Origin: Lineus longissimus
Lineage: Eukaryota; Nemertea; Pilidiophora; Heteronemertea; Lineidae
DNA: 64,000 bases
Direction: 5' to 3'
Assembly (NCBI RefSeq): GCF_910592395.1
Contig: NC_088319.1
Location: 16,554,001 to 16,618,000, forward strand
Positions 1 to 13,200 of the stretch are shown here, piece by piece (position 1 is the stretch's first letter; each line of letters starts with the position of its first letter). Below the pieces are notes generated by a model. It was given only the letters and a program-made list of their open reading frames with translations, searched no databases and was not told the origin of the DNA. The translations under genes were made by a program, and so were the position numbers.

Positions 1-1255
1 GCATCTCCTTGGTATCCAGTTGGCAAACATGTCCATTAGTGACTTGGAAGTTTTCGTGATCATGGCCCGCTTGGATCCCATTCAGATGTATGAACTTGCA
101 GTAACCATGAAGGACCTTTTTGTTACCCTGGTACGTACGAGGCCCCTGGCTCTTGTTCGCATCCTAGAATATCCTATACGCCATCTCTTCACAATCTGAC
201 TGGTGGTGACCTCTTATTTCAAGTGGGGAACACAAACTTATCACAAAAATATTTTTCCCCAAAAAAGTTTTGCAAATTGTTATTTTCTTCACTTTTTCTT
301 TTCAGTACAACGAGATGATAGATGTCTTCTCAAATCCCGACAAGTTGAAGGAGTTCCTAAATGACGAGTTGATTTTGAGTGGCCAGTTTCCAATGCCAAG
401 GACTAACGTAAACTTCTTTAAACGGACAATGTATTTCATGGTGGGAATGATTATACCCATGACGTTTTGTAAGTAGTCCTCCCAGTGAAACTACATGGTG
501 CCACCGTCACAAGGCGCTCGCATTTTTGTGACTGAGATGATCCGACGACTCGGACCGGTCACTCAGTCGGTTTTCTTATAATCTCGTTTTGTGACCAAAT
601 ATTCCATTCTCTTCTTGCAGCTTTTGGTGCGGATGGATACTATGGAGCAGAGTGTACCCTTGGAGTGAAAGTTCTTGCGATGAGTGCATTTGCCGAGGTG
701 ACACCATACACCGGTATCATGGTCTGGGGCGAACTAGGTATTGGCGCGTTGCTCTACGGTAAACTCCGCCTCGAGGGCTACATCTGCGAACTCCGATTCC
801 CAACATATGCTGAGATTTGGTTTATGAAGTTCCCATTCGACGTGATGTAAGTTAACATTTTTTTGTTTCTAGGTGATTGTTCTCTCTGTGCTTGCTTCTT
901 TCTTTCTTTCTTTCTCGCTCACTCATTTCTTCATACTGACGGAATTAAAGTTTAAAAAATCATGTTAATGCCAGCGTTAGTGACACAACTAGCTTTGAAC
1001 AACCAGGTCCAGTTCTTTATCGATTCAATTTCCTCTTTTAGGCTGAAAATGGATCTTGAGATCATTCCGTTGAAGTTGAAGCTGATAGCATTGGTTACCT
1101 TAGAGGTGGATCTGGCATTCATAACGATAAAAAAAGTGTTATTCAGCATGAATCTATGGGAGTACGTTTCACCAACCATCCGTACAAATATATTCACAGT
1201 ATCGACGAAGGATGAGGACACCTCCCCACCAGAATTTGCTGGAAAGGACAGCTCG
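1..1255 (+). CDS. N-terminal part of visible protein, unrecognised beta-rich region (exons 1-4)
   Basis: Four exons (1-130, 306-468, 621-846, 1042-1255) encode about 244 residues that I do not recognise. Exons 3-4 carry short alternating hydrophobic segments with Gly and few charges (for example around GYYGAECTLGVKVLAM), which looks like consecutive beta strands rather than membrane helices. The first exon is open at the window edge, so signal peptide and start codon lie further left. The end of exon 4 is acidic and Ser/Pro-rich (TKDEDTSPPEFAGKDSS) and joins exon 5 in phase 0. Confidence 0.75.
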
Positions 1256-4200
1256 GTAGGCAAATAGGGCTTATAGCGTACTTCGTAGCATTATTTCTTG
1301 TCTCTTACTTAACTCAAAACACAGTACTGGAAATGTTAACCAGTACCCAACTCCTATACCGTGCGATGTTCTTAATAGTGAGGTCAAACCAGAAATGCTG
1401 GAACCATTCATTTTAAACAGGGATGTGATATTCCTTACATTTGGAGGTTTGTCACTGTTCTCTCCTTCTAATTCAACAGCAGAAATGGAAAGATCTGTGT
1501 CTCAGCGCTCTGTACAATTTTGAGTTTTCAAAATCGGATCGAAAATAAGCATTTTGGAGTAATTATTTTAGCAAGTTAGGCCAGTTCAACTTTGCATTTG
1601 ATGTTAATCCTCTGAGCTGATATGTTTTTATATTTCAGTCTGGCAAAAGGGGTGCTCCGACAAGATCATGTGAGGTTGCTCAACTTCCTGGGCGAGATTA
1701 CACGGATCCTGGGTTCGAGATTTCTGTGCGCGCTAATGATGACAGAAGTCAGGTTGAAATGATACTCGACATCGGTAGTGCGCCAGGTGGCAGCGATTTA
1801 GTCCCTGGACTCGAACTCGGAGGAGAAAACAATGAATTTGTTCAGGTGGGTTTTTAACTCTTTTTCTGGGAGTTGGGCAGTCTATTTTTAGTTGATTTCA
1901 GCAAAGATATGAGCCAAGAAAAAAAGTCAGTCCGGTCAAAAAAGGTTTCATCAAGATTCAAACTGATGGTCATGTCAATTGGTTATGCCATTCTTTATGT
2001 CATCTGGTTCTCATGCCAACTTTCAGGTCATGAGGTTTGTTCTGCCAACTTTCAGGTCATGAGGTCTGTTATGCCAACTTTCAGGTCATGAGGTCTGTTA
2101 TGCCAACTTTCAGGTCATGAGGTCTGTTCTGCCAACTTTCAGGTCATGAGGTCTGTTATGCCAACTTTCAGGTCATGAGGTCTGTTCTGCCAGCTTTCAG
2201 GTCATGAGGTCTGTTCTGCAAATTTCAGTCTTCTCTTCTTTCCTCACTGTGCTTCACCTTACTGTGCTTTAATCTCATGCAATATATCTGATTTAAATCT
2301 TATGTGGATTCTGTAAGTTTTTGTGATTTTTAATTCGTATTGGGTTACCTATTCAGTCGATTCCACTTGATGGTTTGCCGGTCTACTTCAAAATCACTGC
2401 AAAGAATTCTGCTGAGGTTGAAGTCTACGTTACATGTGAACTGCCCACGTATGACGTGACCTTGCCCATTGGACGCATGAACACAGATTTCATGTCGACG
2501 AGTAACCCTCGCGTGCTCCGTGCCAGCCTCGTCGCAATGGAGGACTCGCCAATCGTCACACAGAATGCTGGCATTGGTTATGGAAAGGAGATTTATGGAG
2601 ATGCCGTTTTGGAATGGTACCCCTTTACCCTGAGGCCTAATGGAGCACAGCTCGGTTCCTGTGAGTATACTCCAAATTGCTGAATCTGATACCAGAGGCA
2701 TTCAGTGAAGCCGTTAGATTGAAGGTCGAGTTAAAGTTTATGCCAAGTTTTGTCCAATTTGCACTCCTTGCTATTGTGGATTAAACGCACTTAGTAAAGC
2801 ATGTCCACATAAATGAAATTGAATCTTTTCTTACAGCTGGTGATTCCTTGGCCCACTTCACCGGTTACAAGCTTGGCCGTGTCAATGCCAAGGTCATCTC
2901 ATACAGCGGACCAAAGGGTTCGGCGCAAGCATGTGCATCACAGTGTCTCACCTTCCCGGCGATAAAGTGTATGAGCTTTAACTTCGACTTTAGTGGTGAC
3001 GGAACGTGTGAGTGTCTGGCGGCTATTGAGGGACCAAGCAACATAATGTCTGAGGTAAGTGAAATAGCTATTACATGTAGTTTGGTGATGATCAGGTCAT
3101 TTCTAACGGTGTGAGGTAAGAGAAAATAGGATCACTCAAGTTACTCTCTTGACAATCTTACGGTTTTCCAATCAAAAGTTAAAAAGTATATATTTTACTG
3201 TCGATCTACTAACACTCTAGTCTCTCTTTAGGATGGATTGTTCTATCACTACGAGCGTCTTGGCATCGGCCATGCCGTAGAGTTTGACTACCGAGACCTA
3301 TGGCTCCAGCATAACAACTTGTACTACATCAATGCACAACTCATCAACTACATCGAATACGAGAGCATCATCTCAACGGAAGGCATCCTATTTGACGGAA
3401 CACCGCCATATCCTGGTCCTGCACCAAATGCGGTTGAATTCAACGAATGGATTGACTGTCATACAAAGATTCCGTATAATCGGAATGATTGGCGCCACCT
3501 GTGCACTGACGTGTCTAAGGAGATCCATAATCACAGGTGCGGGTTAAGGGCATTTTCGAAAGTGATCGCATTACCAAAGTTAGGAACTAAAATTTTTCAT
3601 TTCGATCTTCAAATCTATCTGCATGAGAGATATGGTGCACTGCTCTTGTAAAAGCTTCCTACCATTTTGTGTTCCATTTGTCACAAAAACTCCATTTAGA
3701 ACTTAAGAGTTCCCCACTCACGCTCATCTCAAGATGGAAACATCAGCGCTTGTCACCTCTGAGTTCCGGTGTTCAATTGCCGGTCATTCCCGGTACTCAT
3801 GTGACAGAGAAGGCGTCTCTTCATCAGGGTAGGTTTCCTCAAGGCTGACCAGTTTCCTCCTATGAGCCAAGTTACGCCACAAGCTCTCAACTCCATATTT
3901 TGAAACTCTTAATGTTTCAGGATTACTCATGATGGAGAGGGGGCCGCTACAGTATTTAACGGAATCGAGCCTCTCGAGGACCTCATGTACACCCGAGCAA
4001 ACCGGTTCATCTCGGTCAACTGGGACGGTATCCATGATTACGAGACGGGTATACACGGTTATACATGGAAAGTCGGTCTTGCCCTGTGCGAAGATCTCAT
4101 CCACCCTCATCATGACCCACAGGCTCACTTGTATGATGAGTCGGAATGGACCCACTCGGGCACCATATATCCAATCCCGCCACCTTATGAGATCTTACCA

Positions 4201-7200
4201 GGTGAGAATTCTATTTAAAATCTTGTGTTGCTGCATGAGGAGATGATGTGGACTTGTGATTGGACCTTCAGATGATTATTCAACAGGTTTTTCTAAAGCA
4301 ATTTTACAGTTTTTATTTCAAAAACAGAAACAAAATAACAGTACAAATCTGCTGGTTTATGGGTATATCTTTCTGTCCTTTAGATGACAAGTATTATGCC
4401 ACCATCCGAGCTCTGAACAAAGTCAACTATGGCGGCCCGATGTCCTTGTCTCTGTGCCACACAACGCCTCTCGGTATTGACAACACGCCCCCTATCTTCT
4501 ATGACTTGTATAACTTTGCGTATGATGAGTCTACCTTCAATGCATCCTTGGATTACAATGCAACGTAAGTACTAGTGGACTAGTTGGGATAAGGTCTGAT
4601 CGGTTGGGGGGGGGGGGGGGATAAGTTGGGCTACATGGATGGAACCAAATCAACGATCTAAGTACAGAACATTTTCCATTGCAGATTTTACAGATAACTG
4701 ATATCATCTATACATTTGTAAATATTTTTGTTCCAGTGACCCTGAATCTGACATCATGTTTGTTGATGCTTGCATGGGCCAGACGTCAAGGGATTGTTAC
4801 CTCGTCCCCTGGGTGCCACTCAATGGCAACACAGGCAGCCTGTGGTTTGAGGTGATCATTCCAAGTGGTATTTTGGCCTGGCCCAAGATCAAAGTCGGTA
4901 ACCATGGTGAGTGTTTTTGCTATGACAAGATATGTTAGCGGATAAAGTCTTTAGTGGGAACCTCTGTCAAACATTCTGATATCGGTTTTGTCTTGATGAC
5001 ATGATTGACCTCAGGCTTGGATGCTTGCATATCATCTTTCTAAGACAAGTGATAAATAAATAAACAAAGAATAATTGAGCATGTTGTTTTTCAGTTTTGC
5101 TGACGACCCTTGGTGTTGGCTCCCCGATCATCATCGACTTGACGCCACCAATCCCTGGTGAGGTCTTTGACGGCCCGCATTTCGGTTACGATTTGAACTT
5201 CACCAAGGAGGCTACTATGGTACGTAACAAGAGATAAAAACTGATCATTTTAGCTAGGACAAGCTTCTCCTTCTTCAGGATTCGCTCTCTACATGGAGGC
5301 AGTATTCTCCAAAATGTGTCACTCCTCCAGGGCGGGATGAGCGTTTTAACACGCCACTATAATCAGGCACCAATTGGGTTTATTGACCTCGTGACTCCTT
5401 CCTTGGCCAGAGGAAAGTCTAAGCCTCTCATATTTCTCCTGGGGGTCTTTTGCTTGCCCCGGCAAAGACTCCAGGTACAAGGTACCTCGGTTTTGCTTCT
5501 CGTTCGAAGGGCAAAGCAATTTAAGATTGAAGATGAAACAACAGTGATCCTTCTGTAAGTTCAACTCACGACCTCCTGATTATGAGTCCATGCACTGCTC
5601 CAACCGTTTTAATTGTTGTCTTTTCCTTTTCAGATCTGTACCAGTTGGCGAGACTTTGCCGATCCAGAATCTGGTATCAGCATGTACGAGGTGGCGCTCG
5701 GCACTGCCCCTGAAATGGAGGATGTCATTGAGAGGATTGAATACAACGGCCGTACCTCTCAGGCTTGTATCGACACCCTCCTCGTCGCCAACCTCACCCT
5801 CCAACACAACACCATGTACTACTTCACCGTATGGGCATGGAATAACGCGCAGAAGCTTTTGTTTACCAATGTCTCATCCAATGGCGGTAAGGGCACATTA
5901 CTGGATTACTATAGAAGTAGATGATGTCACAGCTGTTCATGTCCTGGATTTGTTAACAGGGCATCCTGACTTATCAGTTGATTTTACTCAATGCATAACA
6001 CAATGCCTAAGAGCGTAAGGGTGGAGTCATGTTGTGGACTCTGTTTGAGAGGATGAAACAGGGGGATACAGGGGAGGCAATGATAGCTGCATCATTCACC
6101 CAGGACCAGCTAAATCTATCCGCCATTTTGTTTCTTCTCTCTAGTGCTTATTGACCTGACCCCTCCAGTGGCTGGCGTCATCATAGATGGTGCCAAGGAC
6201 GGCTTTGTCGACCTCGTCTACAGTTCAAAACCCGCCACGGTTGAATCCCAGTGGAGGAGCTTCAATGACCCTGAGTCTGGACTAATTGATTATGAATTAG
6301 AGGTCCAAGTTGCAGAGTAAGTCAGTGATTTATCGGGGATCAATGGCACAGTGCTTCTCTCCACCCAGGAGTAAATGGCTTAACCTAGCTGGCAGAGATA
6401 GCCATGAGTGTTGTGTCTGTATTGTGCTGAGAGGCAGCATGTGCAGTTGGTCTCATTTGATGTTGTCCCACCTGTGGTGTTAGCGGTAGTTACAATTTCC
6501 AAGTATCTCCTGGGGCTGAGCATACTTTTGCTGCTGTAGGGTTGGTTAGTTTCCAATGTTAATCCTTTATCTTCAATGCAGGGACATGGGTGCTGACTTC
6601 CATGAGAAGCACGCCTTCGAGAGTGTCTTCCCCGACACAGCTGCAACCTGGCACCATTTCCATCTTCACCATCGCGACATTGTCAAGTCACTACTACGGA
6701 CAACCAACGGTGCGCTGAACTCCATCACATCTGAAACAAACTCCTTCATTGTCGATTTGACACCGCCGAATATGCTATATCTAAATGATGGCCCGACCCC
6801 GGATGTTGACATCGAGTACTCTAGCAATGACAATATTGCCGCCAATTGGGATTTCCATGATGATGAGTCTGATGTTAAGGAGTATGACCTGGCACTCATG
6901 GAGATGTATCAAGGAACTAAGAGGCCAAAGTTCCCAGGTATGTCAACACTTCAAAGGCCTGTGCCATTCTTAAATACTGATCAAGGAAAATAGAACATGC
7001 CACTTTATGCAACACTTGCCGTTTCATGACAAAAATTCTGCGATTGTGGTTGTCATTGTAGATGCCTGCATCAAAAATTGGTAATTCTTGATGTCACCTG
7101 CAGTCGAGCAATCTCCTAATCTCTCATCGCAGTGATATATTGTCACTGGTTGCAGTGATAAAAGTGACTCGTGTGTGGAGCACTGAACGATCCGATATCG

Positions 7201-10200
7201 GTGATGTGAGTTTTTTGTTTACTTTCAGCAACTCCTGGAGACTACATAAAGAAAGCAAAGACTGTCAAGACTATTGAGGAGAACAACGCTGGTGTTATCA
7301 ACGGTGCTGCGTATTTCACCGAGAATATGGCCACCAATCAGGCCGAGCTATCGGCCGTCTACAAAACCAACAGCTTCAAGGTCGATAAGACGGCTCCAGT
7401 GGTACGGTGTTTTTTCAGTTCAAAAAATTGCTTGTAAAACATTGAGTTGAGAGCTGAGTGTCAACTTAAGGAGACTAATAGCTGTACAAACAATATTAGG
7501 CAATTGTGATGTTTGGAGGAGGAAACCGGAGACCCCGGAGGAAACCTATGCTGGTCAAGAGAGTCGCCCTCTCTGTCAGAGTGTGCTGTGTAAAGAGCGC
7601 CGTTTGTACCAAACGTACTGTAGTGGCCTTAAGTTTCCTGATTTCCCTTTCAGATGCAATTTGTTCACGTGGGCGTTTACTCAGGCTTTACTGAGGAGGT
7701 TGTTGATGAACATGTCTGGCAGGCCAGGACCGGTTCTATCATTGGAAGCTGGAAGGCTATTGATGGACAGTCCGGAATTGAAAAGTACTCGGTAGCAGTT
7801 GGCACCTCCGCAGGTCAGTATTCAAGTTGATCGTCAGAGAAAATTGTCAAATAACTGAGGCCATTTTGACCAAATATTAGAAAGAGTGCCAAATTTTACC
7901 CCAAAGTAAACTCAGTCCAAAAGTGCAGATCAACAGCTTTCCGAGAAATGGTAATATCAAGACTCGTGTTCACATGCCTGAAAAATGATGACGCACCAGT
8001 TCTTGTGTAACAATAATACATCGTATTGATTGTAGGCGGCACTGATGTGTCTGACTATCGCGAGATGAAGAACTTGGACCAGGGAATCATCGACGGACTC
8101 TCGCTGACCTTGACCAACCGAGTTGCCAACAGCCCACTCTACTACTTGAGTGTCAAGGCCATGAATGGAGCAGGACTATGGTCGACCGCCTTGTCTAGTG
8201 AGCACGGGCTAATTGTCGTGGATGAGGACAAAATTGGTGCGTATCAGATAATATTGAACCTGGAATAAGACAGGCAGTCGATACATCAGCCATGTTTCCA
8301 TCACAATGTAGTGGCACACTTGAAATCATTATCAAAGATCAGAATTGGTGTGATGCTACAAGTGGGAGTGCATGGTGTCGGGCAGGCTCCTGGCGAGGTA
8401 AATCTCATGCCCAAGTTGTCCCTTTAAGCTTCCTGACCTGCTGTTTTTACAGGTATTGCTGTTGACGGACCTGATGGGACTGAAGCCAACCCCCAACTCT
8501 CTCTGGGCGTTGATTTGTCCTACACATCACAGACAACGACCGTGACTGTCCAATTCGAAGGCTTTGAGAGCGCGTTGCACGGTTTGAAGAGATTCGAATG
8601 GGCCATCGGTAAATCTCCCCACCATGAAGATGTGCAACCTTTCATGGATGCGGGCATAATTCTCAGGAATGACGCGACAACACAGTCTAATATCGACGGA
8701 GGAGGTAAGTTGTGCTGACGAATGATGATGTCATAACATAAAAGTGCACGCCATTTTGTATCTCAGCTTTACGTCATTGAGCCACGTGGTATTTTTGTTG
8801 TCAGCGTGGCATCGACAGTATTGAAGTATGCCAATGTCAACCATGACCTTATCTACATGGACTCCCCTTAGTTCTGGTTATCAACTGAAAGTGAGAGCTG
8901 TAATGGCAGTGCGGTGATATCCATTGCACTGTCATTTGGATCTGCATTTGGATTGATGCGGAACTAATTTTGGGAACAACTCTCCAGCCCAGCAAGTAAC
9001 ATCGCAGTTTAACATAAGCAATCCTTTGAGCAACTATGATAACATTTTGATAATTTCTTGACCTCTGTTGGTATTTCCAGGTATTGTTGGCACCGGTAAG
9101 GCCACTGCTACTGTTGATCTGGAGACGGATATCTGGTATTACGCATCAGTTCGTGCGGTCACCTATGGCGATAACGTCCTAGAATGTACTACTGATGGCT
9201 TTGTGATTGACAGGACAGCTCCAAGTATCAACTTGGAAACGTAAGTTGTTCCTCAGTTACTGAAATATTTCAGCCTTCCAGCAAATTGTTATTTCATACT
9301 TTTTAAATAGTCATATTTTCAGGGATTTTTTTTCTTTTCCTCCGAAAAACTTCCTATCCGTTGATGTTACCTCCTTGTCTTGAACATAAGACGAGATACT
9401 GGAAACTACTTGTTAACGAAACGATACTATTGTTTACAGCGTTGGATTGAACGATGACACCGCTGCTCTTGGTGAGGATGGCGTTGTTTACGAGATGTCC
9501 GTTGATTCCTACTCAGCCGAGTGGCACTACACAGAACAAACCAGTTACATCACCGCGGCCTCATACTCTGTTGGCACACACCCCGACGGCCATGACATCA
9601 GTGGCATACTGAACATCACCCACATCAAGCCAGCTTACTTTGATAACATCCCGAATGCGCTGGTCAAACCAGTAGTTGATGGGCGCCCGAATGTTTTGAC
9701 GGTTCACGCTGTTAACGTTGTCGGCCTTGCATCGAAGGTTATCTCTGCGACGATCGCAATAGACACAACGCCTCCTACTGAGGGAACTGTCGTATGCCCA
9801 AGAGAAATCAGCGTAAGTATGGTTTCTATGGCGACTGAGGACTTTTTGATGGTACCATAAGTAAACCTATTCACATAACCATTTATAAGAAAGCTCTCGA
9901 TTAGCACTTTCTGATGGTACCATCACTGTGTTAATATTATTCTTAACAAGTTGTACACATTCTAAAATGTTCTCCAAATAATTCCATTTTGTTGTGTTTT
10001 CTCTTCCTCTAGGCTGTGACTGAGTTGCAGTGTGAGTGGTATGGCTTCTATGAGGCCCAAAGTAAGATCGTCAAGTTCCGGTTTGCTCTTGGCTCCCAGG
10101 AAGGATATGAGGATGTCTACGCTTTCGCCGATGTTGACCCGAGTATGGATCGGCATATGGCATCGAGTAAGTGTTCTACCCGTACGAAAATGAATCCCAA

Positions 10201-13200
10201 TGAATCCCAATGAATCCCAATGAATCCCAATGAATCCCAATGAATCCCAATGAATCCCAATGAATCCCATGGTGAATTGAAATTTACCATTGTGAATTGA
10301 GATTTACCATTGTGATTTCATATTTACCATGGTGAGGTTAGCTTCACCATGGTGAAATATGAATTCACCATGGTAAACTTTTTCTCACATTGGGGTTAGG
10401 GTAAGGGTTCTTTCAGAGTTGATTTTGATTTTTTTCATAAGTTGAAAATTATGAAAAAATTTCAAAAATTTTCAAAGTCCGAAAATGATGATATCTCTTC
10501 ATTTTGAGCCGAAAAAAAATTAAATGAAAAAAATATTTGGACTTAGAAAAAAATTTCGAAGTCAAAATTTTTGTTCAGAGTTCAGTTAAGTCATAAAAAT
10601 TTTGCCAATTAGCCAAATCAATGTTCTTTCATTGCAGACTTCCTCACTCCTCTTGAGCACAAGGGTATATACTACGTCACGGTCGAAGCAGTGAACAGCG
10701 TCGGTCTGAAGGTGTGGGGCTACTCTGAGTCCATCACCATTGACAACACGCCGCCCAAATATGGCGTCATCGTGGAGACGCCCGGAATCTCACAGCTTGA
10801 TTGGAAGCGTGGCATGTATGGAGACGAGCAGGCGTTTACTTGTGAAACCGAAGAAGGTCAGTGAAGTGTTTTGTTTATTTCTCACCAGGTTGAGCTAAAG
10901 GGCTGCGTAGCGGCACTAAAGTCCACGTAGTCCCCATCTTGACACAATAACAAGGTAACTGCATTGTGAATTGCTAGAATGCGGCCACCACGGGATAGGA
11001 TGACAATGCTTCTTTGCTAAGTTAGTGAAGGGTACAGACATTGCTGCGAAAACTTAGGAATTATCACAACTTATGAGATAAAAAAATTCCTTGGACATAA
11101 GCTCCTTGGAAGGTGACTCAGTCTATTGTTTCCAAGATTTGTGTATCTGATGCGAAATTCTCTCAAAGTCGCCTTAGTTGACGGTTGTCTTAAAAACTCA
11201 TCTTTTATGTTAATCTTTCAGAATGCCTGGAGATTGATGCGGTCTGCCAGGAATCTCTGCTCCAAGTTGCTGCAGCCTGGACCCACTTCTCTGACGAAGA
11301 GACTGGTGTCGTTCGCTACGAGATTGCCGTCGGCACCAGCCCAGGTGGTGGCAACATCAAGCAGTTCTTTGAGATCCCCATTGAGTCAACTAACTATGTG
11401 ATTGAAGATCTTGACTTGAATGGAGTCAGACAGGTAAGAAGCTCTCATGTTTGACGTTTCCATATTGAGGAGCTTCTGTGGTCAAGTAGCTTGGACTCTC
11501 GACCCGCGGTCAAAACATCCCTGGTTCGATCCCCAAAGTCTCTGTTTCTAAGCTGATGAGAGTTAGAGTTCTCTGTTGGATGACATCAAAGTCACGAGGC
11601 TTGCTCTGTGAGGATCATGTCTACACTCGTCAACGTATCTTAATTCCTCTGTTTTCCCCCCAGATGTTTGTGACCCTCAAGGGCTACAATGGTGCCGGTT
11701 TGTTCAGCATCACAACCTCCAACGGTATCTACCTGACCTACCTCGGCCAAGGCCTCCAGCCGCTTGTTCCAGTTGAGGTTTGGGACAACAATGATCCCTT
11801 CGGTGACAAGTAAGTCGGTTAGAATATTGAAAATGTTTAACATCTCCTTTGCTATTGGAAAGTTTCTTGATTCAGACTTGTGTGCTGCAGTACCCATTAC
11901 TTTACAACTTCAACCAGCACTGTCCTCAAGGCATCTCCTTCATTCTATCAATACAGGCATATATGCCCAAGGTTGATTTCACATGGATCTTCCGTTACAT
12001 ATCTTTGATGTTACTTTGATGTTGAGCACATTTGTCAAGCTGGCATTAGTTTGTGGAATAGTATCTGTGTTGTTCTTGCGTCTGTGTCATATTGTGATTT
12101 TCAGGGATTTCCAGGCTGACTCTGAGCAGCTGAGTGCACGATGGGACTTCACTGGTGACCCGTGCCCCATCATCAAGTACTTCTGGGCAATCTACCGTAT
12201 TGACAACACTGAGCTTCAGCCATGGACAGACACTCAAGGTATAGTGCAAGAAAGCTCTAATGTCATCGTAAACGTTTTAAGTGTCTCAGCAGTGTTTTAT
12301 GAAGGATTTCATCAGGTTCAGCAGGTGACACGGTCCAAGACTCAAATAGTTTGTCTGGAGTTGAATGCGCAGACTATGTTCAATTCTCACTTTCTCTCAA
12401 AAAGTGAGGCAACGTGAGAAGAAATTTGAAGAAAAGTTGATCATGTTATCCACCTTTACAGTGTTTCTTCAACTTTTTGTGAAATGTTTCATCAGGTTGG
12501 ACAGACGACAACAGTCCTTCCAATTGTCTAAACCATACAGCCATTGAGGTGCCTCATATTTCACCTTCTTTCAAACAACGAATCTCTTGATATTTTTCAG
12601 TGAACACGTTTGCACTGAATGACGAAATGAACATGGGATCAGGCCAGACGTTCTATGTCAGGGTGAAGGGCATCAACGCCATTGGCATGGAGTTCCATAT
12701 CCGCTCTGATGGTATCACAGTCCAGAAAGATCCACTCATCCCGGGACGTGTCAATGACGGCAATGTTTTCGGTTATGATCTTTTGTATTTGCCTGATGTC
12801 ACGAGTGTCAAGGCCAATTGGGATGGATTTGGAGTGGCAACAGTGGAGACTGCTCGAGCTACATCATTATCTGGTAAGTGACTAATCCAATGTGAAAGAT
12901 CCCATGTACCAAACCCGTGATGTGGCAGAACATGAATTCTGCGTTGACTTAGTAATTTTTTTCAGGATTTGAACTTGCAGAAAACTCAACTCATATATAT
13001 GATCACCATGGTGAAATATTTTACCGTCCCAATTCACCGTGATGAATTCCAAATTTCACCATGGGGAACTTCAATGTTTACCTTGCTGAAATTTGAAAAT
13101 CACCATTAACTCCTTTACAGGCAATGCTGGCATAATTGAAGAACAAGAAGAAGAAAACAATAGGAATCAAGAGGTCGACTATTACGAGATTGCCATCGGT

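Noticed and set aside
1344-1446. Open segment YPTPIPCDVLNSEV... in the intron between exons 4 and 5 of the giant gene
   Set aside because: No acceptor/donor pair keeps the phase. Exon 4 (phase 0 end) joins exon 5 (phase 0 start) directly and cleanly, so this looks like chance openness.
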